A model generated the notes under the pieces. That model saw only the letters and a list, made by a program, of their open reading frames with translations. It made no database searches and was not told the DNA's origin. Shown here piece by piece: positions 16,855-26,460 of a stretch of 42,319 bases of DNA. The DNA comes from Candidatus Zhuqueibacterota bacterium (GTDB lineage Bacteria > Zhuqueibacterota > QNDG01 > JABMRT01). Within the stretch, counting starts at the first letter, position 1. Each line of letters opens with the position of its first letter. A program made the position numbers and the translations under genes. The stretch covers positions 1 through 42,319 of the forward strand of contig JABMRT010000236.1 of assembly GCA_013202295.1 (NCBI GenBank), in the 5' to 3' direction.

Positions 16855-19818
16855 ATGTTCATGGCTCAAAAACCATATTTATCCAAACAGACACTTTCTT
16901 TATTCGGGCCCTCCGGGATTCTGCATCTGGTCTTTTTTCTATCGGGCATGGCCGGGCTGATCTATCAGTTGGTTTGGTTACGCATGCTCGGACTGGTTTT
17001 CGGAGTCACGGTTTTTGCCGTGAGCACTGTGCTGACCGCATTCATGGCGGGCATTGCCTTGGGTAGTCTGGTCTGGGGTCGGATAGCAGATCGTATCCAA
17101 CGCCCCATTCTTCTCCTCTTGTTTTTTGAAATCGTTCTTGCTCTCTATGCGCTGGCTTTCCCCAAAATGCTCGCGCTGCTCATGACTTCTGCCCATCATC
17201 TGGCTTCTCCGGAAGCGACCTCCCTGGCATTTCGAAGCATGATCCGTTTTATATTAAGCTTTGCGTTGCTCCTCATTCCCGCCTCGATAATTGGCGGTGG
17301 GTTGCCTGTGGTCGGTAAGGTGCTGATCCGCTCATCCAAACGGATTGGCACGCAGATCAGCGGGCTCTATGCGGTATATCACGCCGGTGCGTTTTTGGGC
17401 TGTTTCCTTGCGGGATTCTTCCTGATCCGAATGCTTGGCATGCAAGGCACAGTGACTCTCGGTATCGCGTTAAATGTGTTCAATGGTTTTTTGCTGTTCT
17501 CCTTCGTCCTGAAAAAATCATTTAAATCCTCCATCAGCGCGAGCGATACCGGATTGGAGGAAACGGAGTTCCATCCTCCCGCTAATTTGCCTAAACACCG
17601 TATCTGGATTGCTGTTCTGCTGACCGCATTGATCCTCGAGGGATTTTGCGCTACGGCCTATGAAGTCACCTGGATGCGCATGCTCGGCCATTTTTCCGCA
17701 GATAAGAGCCTGGTCATGACCAGCACACTTTTTTGCGCCTTTCTTTTCGGCTTATTCGCTGGCAGCCTTTTAGTCAAACGCTGGATTGACCGCAGCCGAA
17801 GGCTGATCCTTCTCCTCGGATGGATAGAAGCCATGATCGGCTTGTCTGCATTGCTGATTGCCCCATTGCTTTTGCGGGTCGGCACACAATTTATGACGCT
17901 CCGTATGCACTATCCTGAATCGTGGTGGGCAACACTGGGTAGGGAGTATGGGATCTTCTTCAGCTTGCTTCTCATTCCCGTGATCTTGATGGGCATGACC
18001 TTTCCGATTTTCAGCCGACTGCTTTGTGATTCCATTCAGCATCTGGGCAGACGATTGGGTGGTTTGGGATTCCTGGACACTGCAGGATCCATTCTCGGCG
18101 CATTTATCGCTGGATTTTTATTTATTCCAAAAATAGGTATGTTTCGATCCTCAGAAATGATTGCATTGATCAGTGTGGGTGTGGGTGTTGTGTTGATTCT
18201 GATGGATTCACAATCGCGACACTCAATCCGCATTGCAATGGTTCTTGCTATTTTACTCGGAGTGGGAAGCCTTCAGCAATTCAACAAGAGGCAATCCGAC
18301 TGGCCGGTGTGGCAGGGTAAAAAGACGGAGGATCATCTCGTGTTCCACGCCGAAGGACCGGCCGCGATTGTATCCGCTTTTGACATTCTGGATGGTGAAC
18401 GGCGGCTCGCAATCAACGGGTCACTCTCTGCATTTGGCGAAAGTGATCTGGTGATTGATAAAATGCGCGGATTGATCCCGACACTGCTTCATCCCAAACC
18501 GCGAAAAGCGCTGACCGTGGGGCTTGGCATGGGTGTGGCAGCCCGGTCACTGTTGTTGCCTGAAATAGAGAGGCTTGATTGTGTGGAACTCAGCAAGACT
18601 GTTTCCCTCGCGTCCGACTCCTGCTATCACGGTGTGAATGATCGTATTGCCCACAATTCCAGGTTCAATCTGATTTTTGAGGATGGTCGCAATTATCTGC
18701 AATACACGGACAGCACATATGATGTGATCTCCTCCAACTCGATTCACGCACGGTTCAGTCCGTTTCTATATACCAAGGAATTTTATGCCCTGTGCGCGAA
18801 TCGGCTCAATCCGGGCGGAATCTTATGCCAGTGGCTAACCACCAACTGGATGACGGAATCGGAGTTCAAAGGATTGATCTCGGCGTTCGTTTCTGTTTTT
18901 CCCCATGCCCAACTCTATTCGAGCGGCATATCGAACTTGATTTTGGTCGGATCCGGTAAAACAATTACAGTGGATTATGATCGCTGGCAGTCAGCTTTCA
19001 GTCATCCGGATATGCAGCATCTGGTCGCGGATTCGCTGCTGCTTGATCCGCTGGATGTGGATCATTTGATTGCACGGTTCATCTGCGGGGATGACGCACT
19101 CCACCTTTATTCGGATGGAACATCTCCTGAATCAGATGACCGGACCTCCACAGAGTTCAGCCGTGTGGTGAAGCCGGTAGTGAACCCAGCAATTGTACAG
19201 AGTTTCATACAGTTGAAAGTCAGGTCAGCTCCCCTTCTCAAGAAAGTAGATAATCTATATCTGGCTGAGCTGGCGTATTTAGCGGGAGATCTGGCGTTCA
19301 ATTATCTTGGGCAGAGAGAGGCGGGTATTGAATCCCTACACGAAGCGGTGCAGCGGGACCCCGATTCATTCCGTTATCGGGATGCGCTCTCCAGTTATTT
19401 ACGCATTGCGGGCCGAATTCCGGAAGCGATTGAAGTGCTCCTTCCACTCACAACGAGACGATCTGATGCCCGGCTTTATCGGTATCTGGGCATGTTATAT
19501 CTCGAGTCAGGGCAAATAGATCAGGCGGAGCAAGCACTAAGATCACCAGCCGAGCAAGGAGACATCCTGAGCCAGTATTTTCTGGGGCTTACCTTGATGC
19601 AAAAGAGCCGGGCGCAGGATGCGCTGGAATGGATCCAAATTCTATTGTCTGTTCGCCCTGAGTTTTTAGACGCCCGGTTTCAGTTGGGTTTGGTCCATTT
19701 GATGCTTGGCCAGTCCGGTGAGGCATCCGAGGCATTTCAATCCTGCCTGGATCAAGATTATCGTGTTGAAGAGATCCTTCAGATTGTGGAACAGGTTCCA
19801 GAATTAAAATTGGATTAA
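16855..19818 (+). CDS. Fused membrane / spermidine-synthase-like protein with C-terminal TPR repeats
   Basis: 987 residues, paralogous to the gene just upstream. Two membrane halves (about residues 20-460) begin SGMAGLIYQLVWLR and EGFCATAYEVTWMR. A Rossmann spermidine-synthase-like domain (about 490-700) carries KALTVGLGMGVAARSL, RLDCVELSK, FEDGRNYL, YDVISSNSIHA and YTKEFYALC. The acidic catalytic motif of genuine spermidine synthases is replaced here too. Residues about 800-987 form at least four TPR-like repeats (LAELAYLAGDLAFNYLGQRE, YRYLGMLYLESGQIDQAEQAL, AQDALEWIQILLSVRPEF, LGLVHLMLGQSGEASEAFQ), probably for protein contacts. ATG 16855 lacks a clear ribosome site and is likely translated by coupling. 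Substrate unknown. Confidence 0.85.
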   Translation: MFMAQKPYLSKQTLSLFGPSGILHLVFFLSGMAGLIYQLVWLRMLGLVFGVTVFAVSTVLTAFMAGIALGSLVWGRIADRIQRPILLLLFFEIVLALYALAFPKMLALLMTSAHHLASPEATSLAFRSMIRFILSFALLLIPASIIGGGLPVVGKVLIRSSKRIGTQISGLYAVYHAGAFLGCFLAGFFLIRMLGMQGTVTLGIALNVFNGFLLFSFVLKKSFKSSISASDTGLEETEFHPPANLPKHRIWIAVLLTALILEGFCATAYEVTWMRMLGHFSADKSLVMTSTLFCAFLFGLFAGSLLVKRWIDRSRRLILLLGWIEAMIGLSALLIAPLLLRVGTQFMTLRMHYPESWWATLGREYGIFFSLLLIPVILMGMTFPIFSRLLCDSIQHLGRRLGGLGFLDTAGSILGAFIAGFLFIPKIGMFRSSEMIALISVGVGVVLILMDSQSRHSIRIAMVLAILLGVGSLQQFNKRQSDWPVWQGKKTEDHLVFHAEGPAAIVSAFDILDGERRLAINGSLSAFGESDLVIDKMRGLIPTLLHPKPRKALTVGLGMGVAARSLLLPEIERLDCVELSKTVSLASDSCYHGVNDRIAHNSRFNLIFEDGRNYLQYTDSTYDVISSNSIHARFSPFLYTKEFYALCANRLNPGGILCQWLTTNWMTESEFKGLISAFVSVFPHAQLYSSGISNLILVGSGKTITVDYDRWQSAFSHPDMQHLVADSLLLDPLDVDHLIARFICGDDALHLYSDGTSPESDDRTSTEFSRVVKPVVNPAIVQSFIQLKVRSAPLLKKVDNLYLAELAYLAGDLAFNYLGQREAGIESLHEAVQRDPDSFRYRDALSSYLRIAGRIPEAIEVLLPLTTRRSDARLYRYLGMLYLESGQIDQAEQALRSPAEQGDILSQYFLGLTLMQKSRAQDALEWIQILLSVRPEFLDARFQLGLVHLMLGQSGEASEAFQSCLDQDYRVEEILQIVEQVPELKLD

Positions 19819-19858
19819 GCTTCATCAAATCCTTATGAAATAACAACAAGGAGCATAT

Positions 19859-21076
19859 ATGTCCGTCGAAGTTTTAAAGAAATTGAAAGATGAAATCACT
19901 GAGGAACTTATCACGGATATCCTCCCCTTCTGGATGGAGAAGACAATCGATAAGGAACATGGCGGATTTATCGGAGAGATGTCGAATGATTTGACCATTG
20001 ATCCGGATGGAGCTAAAAGCCTGGTGGTTTGCTCTCGTATGCTGTGGACGTACGCGGCGGCGGCCCGCGTCCTTAAAGATGAGAAGTATCTGCCCATGGC
20101 AGAGCGGGCATTGGACTATCTGATGACCCGGTTCAAAGATTCTGAATATGATGGTTATTTCTGGTGGCTCGATGCGAAGGGCAATCCCCTCGAACTGGAT
20201 AAAAAAGTGTATGGACAGGCATTTACGATTTACGCGTTGAGCGAGCATGTGCGGGCGACCGACTCACAGCGCAGCCTGGATACGGCCAAACATCTATTTG
20301 AGCTGATTGAATCCAATGCCGTGGATAAGACGGGGCTCGGGTATTATGATTTCTGTGACCGTGACTGGTCTGTGATGGAGAATTTCCATCTGGGTGAGGG
20401 CGAGATTTCGGCGGCCAAGACCTATAACACACATCTGCATATACTCGAATCATACACCAACCTGCTTCGGGTCTGGCCCGATGAAAAGGTGGCATCCAAA
20501 TTGAAACTGCTGATCGAAATCCATCTTGATAAAATTTATAATCCCGACAACGGGCACATGGACTGCTTTTTTGACAAGGACTGGAACACACTTTCCGATG
20601 CGGTCTCCTATGGGCATGATGTCGAAACGTCTTGGTTGCTTTTTGATGGTGCGGAGGTACTGGGGGATGAAACACTTCTCAAGCGCGTCCGCAATCTGGC
20701 AGTCGAGATGGCCGCGCTGAACCTCGAACAGGGTGTGGATCCGGATGGCGGGATGTTCTATGAGGAGAATCCTCGAGAGGTGGCTGATCCGAACAAGCAT
20801 TGGTGGCCGCAGGCTGAAGCAGTGGTTGGATTTCTCAATGCGTGGCAGCTCAGCGGTGATCAAAAATTTCTCAACGCGTGTGTGAATTCCTGGAAGTTCA
20901 TCCAGAATAAAATCATCGATCATGAGCATGGCGAGTGGTTCTGGTCAGTCACCCGAGATGGTGAGGTCAACGAAGATCAGCCCAAGGTCTCACCATGGAA
21001 GGGGCCGTATCATAACGGGCGAATGGGGTTTGAGGTGATTGAAAGGGTGGCTAAAATGTTGAATGTTGAATGTTGA
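19859..21076 (+). CDS. Cellobiose 2-epimerase-like AGE-family enzyme
   Basis: Cytosolic (alpha/alpha)6-barrel sugar epimerase of the N-acylglucosamine 2-epimerase superfamily, 405 residues, full length. It most resembles cellobiose 2-epimerases, which turn the reducing glucose of beta-1,4-disaccharides into mannose. Landmarks: HGGFIGEMSNDLTID, SRMLWTYAAAAR, YNTHLHILESYTNLLRVW, SYGHDVETSWLLFDGAEVLG, KHWWPQAEAVVGFLNAWQ, HEHGEWFW and KGPYHNGRMGFEV. The conserved histidines in SYGHD, HEHGEW and YHNGR match the acid/base residues of the family. AAGGAG precedes ATG 19859. The sulfatase gene follows 59 bases later. Together they point to processing of plant- or algal-type saccharides, which is inference. 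Other AGE-family substrates cannot be ruled out. Confidence 0.85.
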   Translation: MSVEVLKKLKDEITEELITDILPFWMEKTIDKEHGGFIGEMSNDLTIDPDGAKSLVVCSRMLWTYAAAARVLKDEKYLPMAERALDYLMTRFKDSEYDGYFWWLDAKGNPLELDKKVYGQAFTIYALSEHVRATDSQRSLDTAKHLFELIESNAVDKTGLGYYDFCDRDWSVMENFHLGEGEISAAKTYNTHLHILESYTNLLRVWPDEKVASKLKLLIEIHLDKIYNPDNGHMDCFFDKDWNTLSDAVSYGHDVETSWLLFDGAEVLGDETLLKRVRNLAVEMAALNLEQGVDPDGGMFYEENPREVADPNKHWWPQAEAVVGFLNAWQLSGDQKFLNACVNSWKFIQNKIIDHEHGEWFWSVTRDGEVNEDQPKVSPWKGPYHNGRMGFEVIERVAKMLNVEC

Positions 21077-21135
21077 ATGATGAATTATAAATTAAAAGAA
21101 TCTCCATTTTTAATGATTAGAAGGAGGGGTGAATC

Positions 21136-22569
21136 ATGAAACAGTCCGAACAATCCCGAAGAACATTTATAAAAACTGCAGCGGCGGGATCTGCGGCATT
21201 GGCGCTGTCCGGTTTCATGTCTTGCGCGGACGGGAAGAAGCCTCCGAACTTTGTCCTTATTTTTTGTGATGACTTGGGATACGGCGACCTGGGAAGTTTC
21301 GGGCATCCCACCATTCGTACGCCGAATCTTGACCGCATGGCTGTCGAGGGCCAGCGCTGGACCCAATTTTACGCGGCTGCTCCGGTGTGCACCCCCAGCC
21401 GGGCGGCACTGATGACCGGGCGTTATCCTGTCCGAAGCGGCATGTGCAGTGACAAGCGGGGTGTGCTTTTTCCCGATTCAGCAGGTGGTTTGCCTGAAAC
21501 CGAAATCACGATTGCGACTGCTTTGAAATCCAAAAGCTATGCCACGGCTTGTGTGGGTAAATGGCATCTGGGACATTTACCGCAATACCTTCCTACCTCG
21601 CATGGATTCGACTCTTATTTCGGCATTCCGTACAGCAATGACATGGACAAGATCCGTCACATGAGCGTGAAAGATGAGATGGATCCCAAACCAGAGTATT
21701 ACAATGTGCCGCTCATGCGGAATGAAGAAGTGATCGAACGTCCCGCCAAACAGGGTGAGATCACCAAGCGATACACCGAGGAAGCTGTCCAATTCATCCA
21801 GACAAATAAGGATCAGCCTTTTTTCCTCTATCTGGCGCACACCATGCCGCATATCCCGCTGTTTCGATCTAAACAGTTCAAGGGTACCAGCCGGCGCGGG
21901 TATTACGGGGATGTGATCGAGGAGATCGACTGGAGTGTGGGTGAGATTGTCCGCACTCTGAAAAAAGAGGGATTGGACGAGAATACGCTCGTGGTGTTCA
22001 CCTCCGATAATGGTCCGTGGTTGCTTTTTGATCAACATGGCGGTTCGGCCGGGCCGCTTCGTAATGGCAAGGGCACGACTTTTGAGGGTGGGATGCGTGA
22101 GCCCACGATTTTCTGGTGGCCGGGGAAGATCCAGCCGGGAGTTGAAATGGGTATAGGCTGTACTATGGATGTGATGCCGACCTTCTGCGTATTGGCTGGC
22201 GCTGACATGCCCGATGACCGGGAGATTGACGGCAAGGATCTTTCCGGCACCCTGTTTAAGGGCAAGGAGTCCCCGCGCGAAGAGATGATTTATTATCGCG
22301 GTCAGCGGGTGTACGCGGCGCGTAAAGGGCCATACAAGGCGCATTTCATGACAGAACTGAGTTATCAGAGAGACAATCAATTCAAGCTGCATGATCCGCC
22401 CTTGTTATTTAATATAGAAGAAGATCCCTCAGAAAAATATAACATCGCTGCAGATTATCCCAAGGTGATCAAGGAAATTCAGAAGATGGTGGAACAGCAT
22501 CGCAAGACGCTTGGTCCGCCGTCAGACAACCTGGTTGAGCGCATCAAGGAGGGACCAGCGGTTCTGTAA
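21136..22569 (+). CDS. Exported type I sulfatase (arylsulfatase family)
   Basis: 477 residues. The leader SRRTFIKTAAAGSAALALSGF is Tat-like and ends in SCADG, where Cys30 could also be a weak lipobox cysteine. The sulfatase core follows: NFVLIFCDDLGYGDLG (metal aspartates 45 and 46), CTPSRAALMTGRYPVRSG with Cys85 as the formylglycine precursor in C-x-P-S-R, GKWHLGH, and TSDNGPW for the second metal pair. It hydrolyses sulfate esters on a carbohydrate or aryl substrate, and the substrate class cannot be decided here. The usual maturase (FGE or anSME) is not obvious in the window; the radical SAM protein at 38.3 kb looks like a peptide maturase instead. GGAGG precedes the ATG. A 28-bp palindrome follows the stop. 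Confidence 0.92.
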   Translation: MKQSEQSRRTFIKTAAAGSAALALSGFMSCADGKKPPNFVLIFCDDLGYGDLGSFGHPTIRTPNLDRMAVEGQRWTQFYAAAPVCTPSRAALMTGRYPVRSGMCSDKRGVLFPDSAGGLPETEITIATALKSKSYATACVGKWHLGHLPQYLPTSHGFDSYFGIPYSNDMDKIRHMSVKDEMDPKPEYYNVPLMRNEEVIERPAKQGEITKRYTEEAVQFIQTNKDQPFFLYLAHTMPHIPLFRSKQFKGTSRRGYYGDVIEEIDWSVGEIVRTLKKEGLDENTLVVFTSDNGPWLLFDQHGGSAGPLRNGKGTTFEGGMREPTIFWWPGKIQPGVEMGIGCTMDVMPTFCVLAGADMPDDREIDGKDLSGTLFKGKESPREEMIYYRGQRVYAARKGPYKAHFMTELSYQRDNQFKLHDPPLLFNIEEDPSEKYNIAADYPKVIKEIQKMVEQHRKTLGPPSDNLVERIKEGPAVL

Positions 22570-22579
22570 ATGATATAAT

Positions 22580-22607
22580 GGAGGATAGACTAATTAGTCT
22601 ATCCTCC
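22580..22607. terminator. Perfect 28-bp palindrome, bidirectional terminator
   Basis: GGAGGATAGACTAA at 22580-22593 is followed directly by its exact reverse complement. It lies in the 52-base gap between the convergent sulfatase and secreted-protein genes. On the plus side CCTTTTTATTTC follows after about 10 bases. As RNA it would fold into a 12-bp or longer hairpin in either direction, so a shared terminator is the simplest reading. Confidence 0.7.
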
Positions 22608-22621
22608 AAAGTAGTACCTTT

Positions 22622-23572
22622 TTATTTCATCAGGATCATGCGTTGAGTTTGTGATAATTTTCCTGCTTGCAGATGACTCAGATACACACCGCTTGGCAGT
22701 TCATCTCCTCTGTCGTTTTTTCCATCCCAGTCCAGAGAGTATGTATCCGGGGTTAAGTTTTCATTCATAAGCTTTCGGACGAGTCGTCCATTGATATCGT
22801 AAACGGATAGGATTGCCCGGGACAATACCGGAAGTGTGAAGCGTAAGGTAGTTGTCGGATTGAATGGATTTGGATAATTGGAATACAGGGTAAAGCCCTC
22901 CAGTGATTCATTTTCCTGTGCTACAGCAGAGCTCCCTTCTACAATCAGACTTATATTGTCGATTGCTATATCATAGAATGTTGAATAATCAGCCCATACT
23001 CCCGCTTTTATTCCCAAATAGATCGTGACTTCTTCCCCGGGATTCCCGGGGGGAGTATAATAGGGCGTTTGGTAGCCTACACAGCCGTCGTCCTGGAATG
23101 TGCCGTCTATGCCGGCAGCACAATAGTCCCAGGTGCTGAATGATATATATTTATCTGTATTGGCTTCATTCGGTGGTTTATAATCAACCCCATCAACTGG
23201 TTCTTCATCGCTGATGTAAATTTCACACCACAGATCGATCAGGTCACCTTCCGTTAAATCTTTAAAAGCACCACTCAATTCATAGGTTGTACCCGCTTCA
23301 AGAGTCAGTGCCTGGAAAACAAAGATGTTGGTGTAGGTGTCTTCCCCGACAAGTTCCAGGTAGGGCCCCTCACCTGCTGCAGGGCCGGAACCGTCATCGA
23401 CCGCAAAATCTGCTATCGATGGCGTGTTGCCACCCATATCGTAGACAGTCCAGCCTTCGTCGCTGTCAAACGTGCCGTTGACAATCATTTCCTGGGCATT
23501 GAGAAAGACGCATAACAACATCGTCAGACAACCCACCAGATAAATCCGCGTGAACCATTTTTGATTCTTCAT
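22622..23572 (-). CDS. Secreted carbohydrate-binding-like protein with sorting domain
   Basis: 316 residues. The signal peptide (KNQKWFTRIYLVGCLTMLLC..) likely ends after LNA. Residues about 28-215 form a beta-sandwich that starts MIVNGTFDSDEGWTVYD, the usual opening of CBM4/9-like (CenC-like) modules, with LEAGTTYELSGAFKD and FYDIAIDNISLIVEG as typical strands. Residues about 228-316 are a FlgD-like type IX sorting domain (NYPNPFNPTTTLRFTLP, then DWDGKNDRGDELPSGVY, ending QRMILMK). The ribosome site AGGAGG lies before the ATG at 23572. The gene is 38 bases downstream of the larger secreted gene on the same strand, probably one operon. It could bind glycans at the cell surface; ligand unknown. 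Confidence 0.85.
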   Translation of the reverse strand: MKNQKWFTRIYLVGCLTMLLCVFLNAQEMIVNGTFDSDEGWTVYDMGGNTPSIADFAVDDGSGPAAGEGPYLELVGEDTYTNIFVFQALTLEAGTTYELSGAFKDLTEGDLIDLWCEIYISDEEPVDGVDYKPPNEANTDKYISFSTWDYCAAGIDGTFQDDGCVGYQTPYYTPPGNPGEEVTIYLGIKAGVWADYSTFYDIAIDNISLIVEGSSAVAQENESLEGFTLYSNYPNPFNPTTTLRFTLPVLSRAILSVYDINGRLVRKLMNENLTPDTYSLDWDGKNDRGDELPSGVYLSHLQAGKLSQTQRMILMK

Positions 23573-23610
23573 TCGTTCCTCCTGTTAATGTAGGTTTTGT
23601 GTATGATATT

Positions 23611-26025
23611 TTACTCTACCATTAATATTTTTCTTGAATCGGTGTAGTCATTGGCCTGGATGTGGCATATATAGAGCCCACCTGCCAACCCGCTGGAAGT
23701 TTCATTGAATGGTGCCCATTTTAGAGTATGCGTGCCTGGATTTTTCATGCCTTCTAATAAGGTGCTCACGCATTGTCCGGAGATATTGTAGATTTTGAGC
23801 GTGACAAATGCGGGTTCATGCAGTATATAGGATAAAGTTGTGTTTTCAAAAAATGGATTGGGATAATTTTGCTGCAGCATGATGAATCCGGTCTGATCGT
23901 TAGAAATTAGTGTGTCCGAAACAGAAATCGAAACAGGCGACTCAAAAGTCTGGTTAATCCAAATCAGCATGGCACTGTCAGATTTTGAGGTTTTGAATTG
24001 TTTATCCATTGTTAGGGTGCTGCCGTCTATAGATATATGGGCAGGACGGTTTCCCCAATCTTCAATCAGAAATACAGGATTTTTAAGCACGCGGTCTTTA
24101 CCATCATCTGAGTCGGGTATCAACAAATCAAATTTACAGGAACTCTCTCCGGGAGTCATCTTCAATCGATATTCCATCATATCATGAGCAAATCCTTCAT
24201 AAATACAGGTAGAGTCTAAAAGTATTATTTGGCCAGGATGGAGCCAGTCCCGGATCCGATTGAGCACTGTTTCGCTCTCACCCGGTTGATTAAGCCCGAT
24301 CAGAGATATCCACTCACGATATTTTCGGCCTCTTGAATCCGTTTTGGTGTATTGCGACCAATTCTGTCCTTCGTAGACACCCGCACCGATCAGGCTGGTA
24401 TGAGAGACCTGTGATTTCCAGGTCCCGTGTGTTTTGCAGGGCTCCTGGTAGGGTTCCAGACCGACAGGCCAGTGGCACATTTGATAGGTTGTGTTGTGCC
24501 ATGATAGATCAAAAACAATGGGATAATGAGCATAAGTTTCTGGAACTTCAGGATCATGGGAAAAGACCGAATAGGCATCCGGAGCATCAGTAAAATGGGC
24601 AGTAGTAATAATCTGGTCCCAGCTATTGGTCAAAGATATAAATTGACGGTTGGGATAAAAATCCACATTCAGGCCATCCAGATTTGAAACAGATAATGCG
24701 GGTGTATTAAGGTGCTCAGAGGGATTACTTCCGGATCCAGCGATTACAATCAGCTCAGTCAGTTCATGCCAACTATTGAAATCTGAATCAAGTTTGGGGA
24801 AATATTGAATTTTCCGAAGGATTGTTCCATCCGGATAAATTGTATACCATTCGTCGACTTCGGGAAAATCCAATCCCGCGGTCCCCCCAGGAATCTGATA
24901 ATCAGGATTGCATAGCACATAATGCCAGTGTACAACCTTTCGGACCTCATTGTCTTCAACAAGATCCACACTGGACCAGCGCAGCAGCCGGTCCGACATG
25001 GGTTCGTGGCAACCAATGATTCCCCCGCCCCAGGTTTCGACAAATTCATAGGAGTAGAGCAGTTGATTGTTGAGATGCCAGACGGGAATGAACTGTGTCG
25101 CTTCCCAAAACACGAATTTGATATCCTGCCCATGAAAGGCGAAGGATTCGTCAAAGGAAATAACCAGGGCATTACCAAACTGACCCGACCAGTTGAAGTC
25201 CCGCCAGGTTGCCTGAAAACCGGTTTCTCTGTCGTCAATGTCCTGAACAGGTTTTTGAATGACGAAGAAATCGTCGAAAAAGATCTGAACAGGTAGGGAT
25301 TGATCAGGATGAACGAGGAGTGCCACATAAAATTGCTGATCTGAATGTCCCCAATCACGAGAGGGTGCCAGTTCCATCCAACCCTCAACCCATTGGCCCC
25401 GGATTTTCTGTCTGACCGCATAATAATAATGGAAGAATCCGGAGAGGTCATCCCTGAAAATTCGAATCTTCTGGTTGGTTGTGTTAAAGGGAACAGAAAA
25501 ATTAAAATTCAGGTGATGATTGTATCTGTCAGGGGACAAGCTGTTTGTGTTGTCTAAAACATGGTCCTGTCCGTTTTGGCGATCTTCGACCCGGACATAT
25601 TTTTCACCGGCAGAAGTTAGTTCAATGATAATGGATGTATAATTATCAAGATCGGGGTTCCCATTTTTCTCCTGGATCAGGGCCAGTCCAATTGCATTAT
25701 CCGGTTCAAAGGATACTTCTGCATAAAAGTGTCTGGAAACAGGTGTGGAATGATAGAAAGCAAAACTATTTGAGGGATCACTTAATTCTATTACAAGATG
25801 TCCATTTTCAAGAAACGGCTGCACCGGATCGCCGGTCCCGTTGAGCCAGACACCCTGCCAGTCATCGCTGAGAACGTCAAAGGAATCCTCAATAAGGATC
25901 TCCCCATTCTCGGAATTTTCTGGTTCTACAGCCTGTGCCCAATGATTTATAAACAACAGAATCAACAGAACACAGATTCTGGCTGCAGATTTCAGTTCTG
26001 GTATTTTTTTAAATGAAGAATCCAT
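23611..26025 (-). CDS. Large secreted protein with sorting domain, unknown function
   Basis: 804 residues. The N-terminus is basic and then hydrophobic (ICVLLILLFINHWAQA), a Sec signal cut near residue 32. Residues about 42-260 look like a LamG/concanavalin-type sandwich (ILIEDSFDVLSDDWQGVW, LENGHLVIELSD, FYAEVSFEPDNAIGLALIQ). The centre, about 270-690, contains tryptophan- and histidine-rich pieces (SYEFVETWGGGIIGCHEP, VVHWHYVLCNPDY, CHWPVGLEPYQEPCKTHGTW) that I cannot assign to a family. The C-terminus (from about 715) is a sorting domain starting NYPNPFFENTTLSYIL and ending SRKILMVE. No good ribosome site is visible before ATG 26025. It may be a polysaccharide-acting or binding surface protein, from context only. 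Confidence 0.8.
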   Translation of the reverse strand: MDSSFKKIPELKSAARICVLLILLFINHWAQAVEPENSENGEILIEDSFDVLSDDWQGVWLNGTGDPVQPFLENGHLVIELSDPSNSFAFYHSTPVSRHFYAEVSFEPDNAIGLALIQEKNGNPDLDNYTSIIIELTSAGEKYVRVEDRQNGQDHVLDNTNSLSPDRYNHHLNFNFSVPFNTTNQKIRIFRDDLSGFFHYYYAVRQKIRGQWVEGWMELAPSRDWGHSDQQFYVALLVHPDQSLPVQIFFDDFFVIQKPVQDIDDRETGFQATWRDFNWSGQFGNALVISFDESFAFHGQDIKFVFWEATQFIPVWHLNNQLLYSYEFVETWGGGIIGCHEPMSDRLLRWSSVDLVEDNEVRKVVHWHYVLCNPDYQIPGGTAGLDFPEVDEWYTIYPDGTILRKIQYFPKLDSDFNSWHELTELIVIAGSGSNPSEHLNTPALSVSNLDGLNVDFYPNRQFISLTNSWDQIITTAHFTDAPDAYSVFSHDPEVPETYAHYPIVFDLSWHNTTYQMCHWPVGLEPYQEPCKTHGTWKSQVSHTSLIGAGVYEGQNWSQYTKTDSRGRKYREWISLIGLNQPGESETVLNRIRDWLHPGQIILLDSTCIYEGFAHDMMEYRLKMTPGESSCKFDLLIPDSDDGKDRVLKNPVFLIEDWGNRPAHISIDGSTLTMDKQFKTSKSDSAMLIWINQTFESPVSISVSDTLISNDQTGFIMLQQNYPNPFFENTTLSYILHEPAFVTLKIYNISGQCVSTLLEGMKNPGTHTLKWAPFNETSSGLAGGLYICHIQANDYTDSRKILMVE

Positions 26026-26460
26026 TTCAGATTGTAGGTCGGTAAAAGACGCCCTCTGTAATGATATATGTTTAATCTAATAACTAATTCCTTGATTTCA
26101 AGGTTTTTCTACAAATAGTGGTCGGGATTCAGAGAGATGTTGCCCTTTGCTAAAAGATTTCCATAGATTGGATTATAATTAAAGCTTCCATTTTAAAATG
26201 TTCGGTTTTATATTTATTGACAAGGCGATGAATCTAATTTGCGCAATTTCGGATTAGTTTCACAATCGATGTGAGTGGAAGATCTACATCGAAAATTTCT
26301 TATGTTCAATGTCAATCCATACCCTGTTGATTTGATCGGGTAATGACTTAAGAATATTTTGTAATCAGCTCTGAATTTTAAACAAGTGAATCGAACCTGC
26401 TTTCGGTTTAAACTGTACTGGTATAATCTAGGCGCCGACGATGACCAAAGGGAAATTGTT
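26026..26460. other. Non-coding stretch between divergent secreted-protein genes
   Basis: About 435 bases, clearly AT-rich, lie between the large secreted gene (minus) and the exported protein gene (plus). I see no reading frame with a believable start, no RNA gene and no strong hairpin. It must contain the two divergent promoters, but I cannot point to boxes with confidence. Confidence 0.5.

Noticed and set aside
14579-19818. Genuine spermidine synthase (speE)
   Set aside because: The catalytic acidic motif is replaced in both proteins and no speD or speA-type gene is near.
12038-26025. A type IX secretion machinery locus
   Set aside because: Only cargo-like sorting domains are present; no sov/sprA, porT, porV or gldKLMN-like gene was found in the window.
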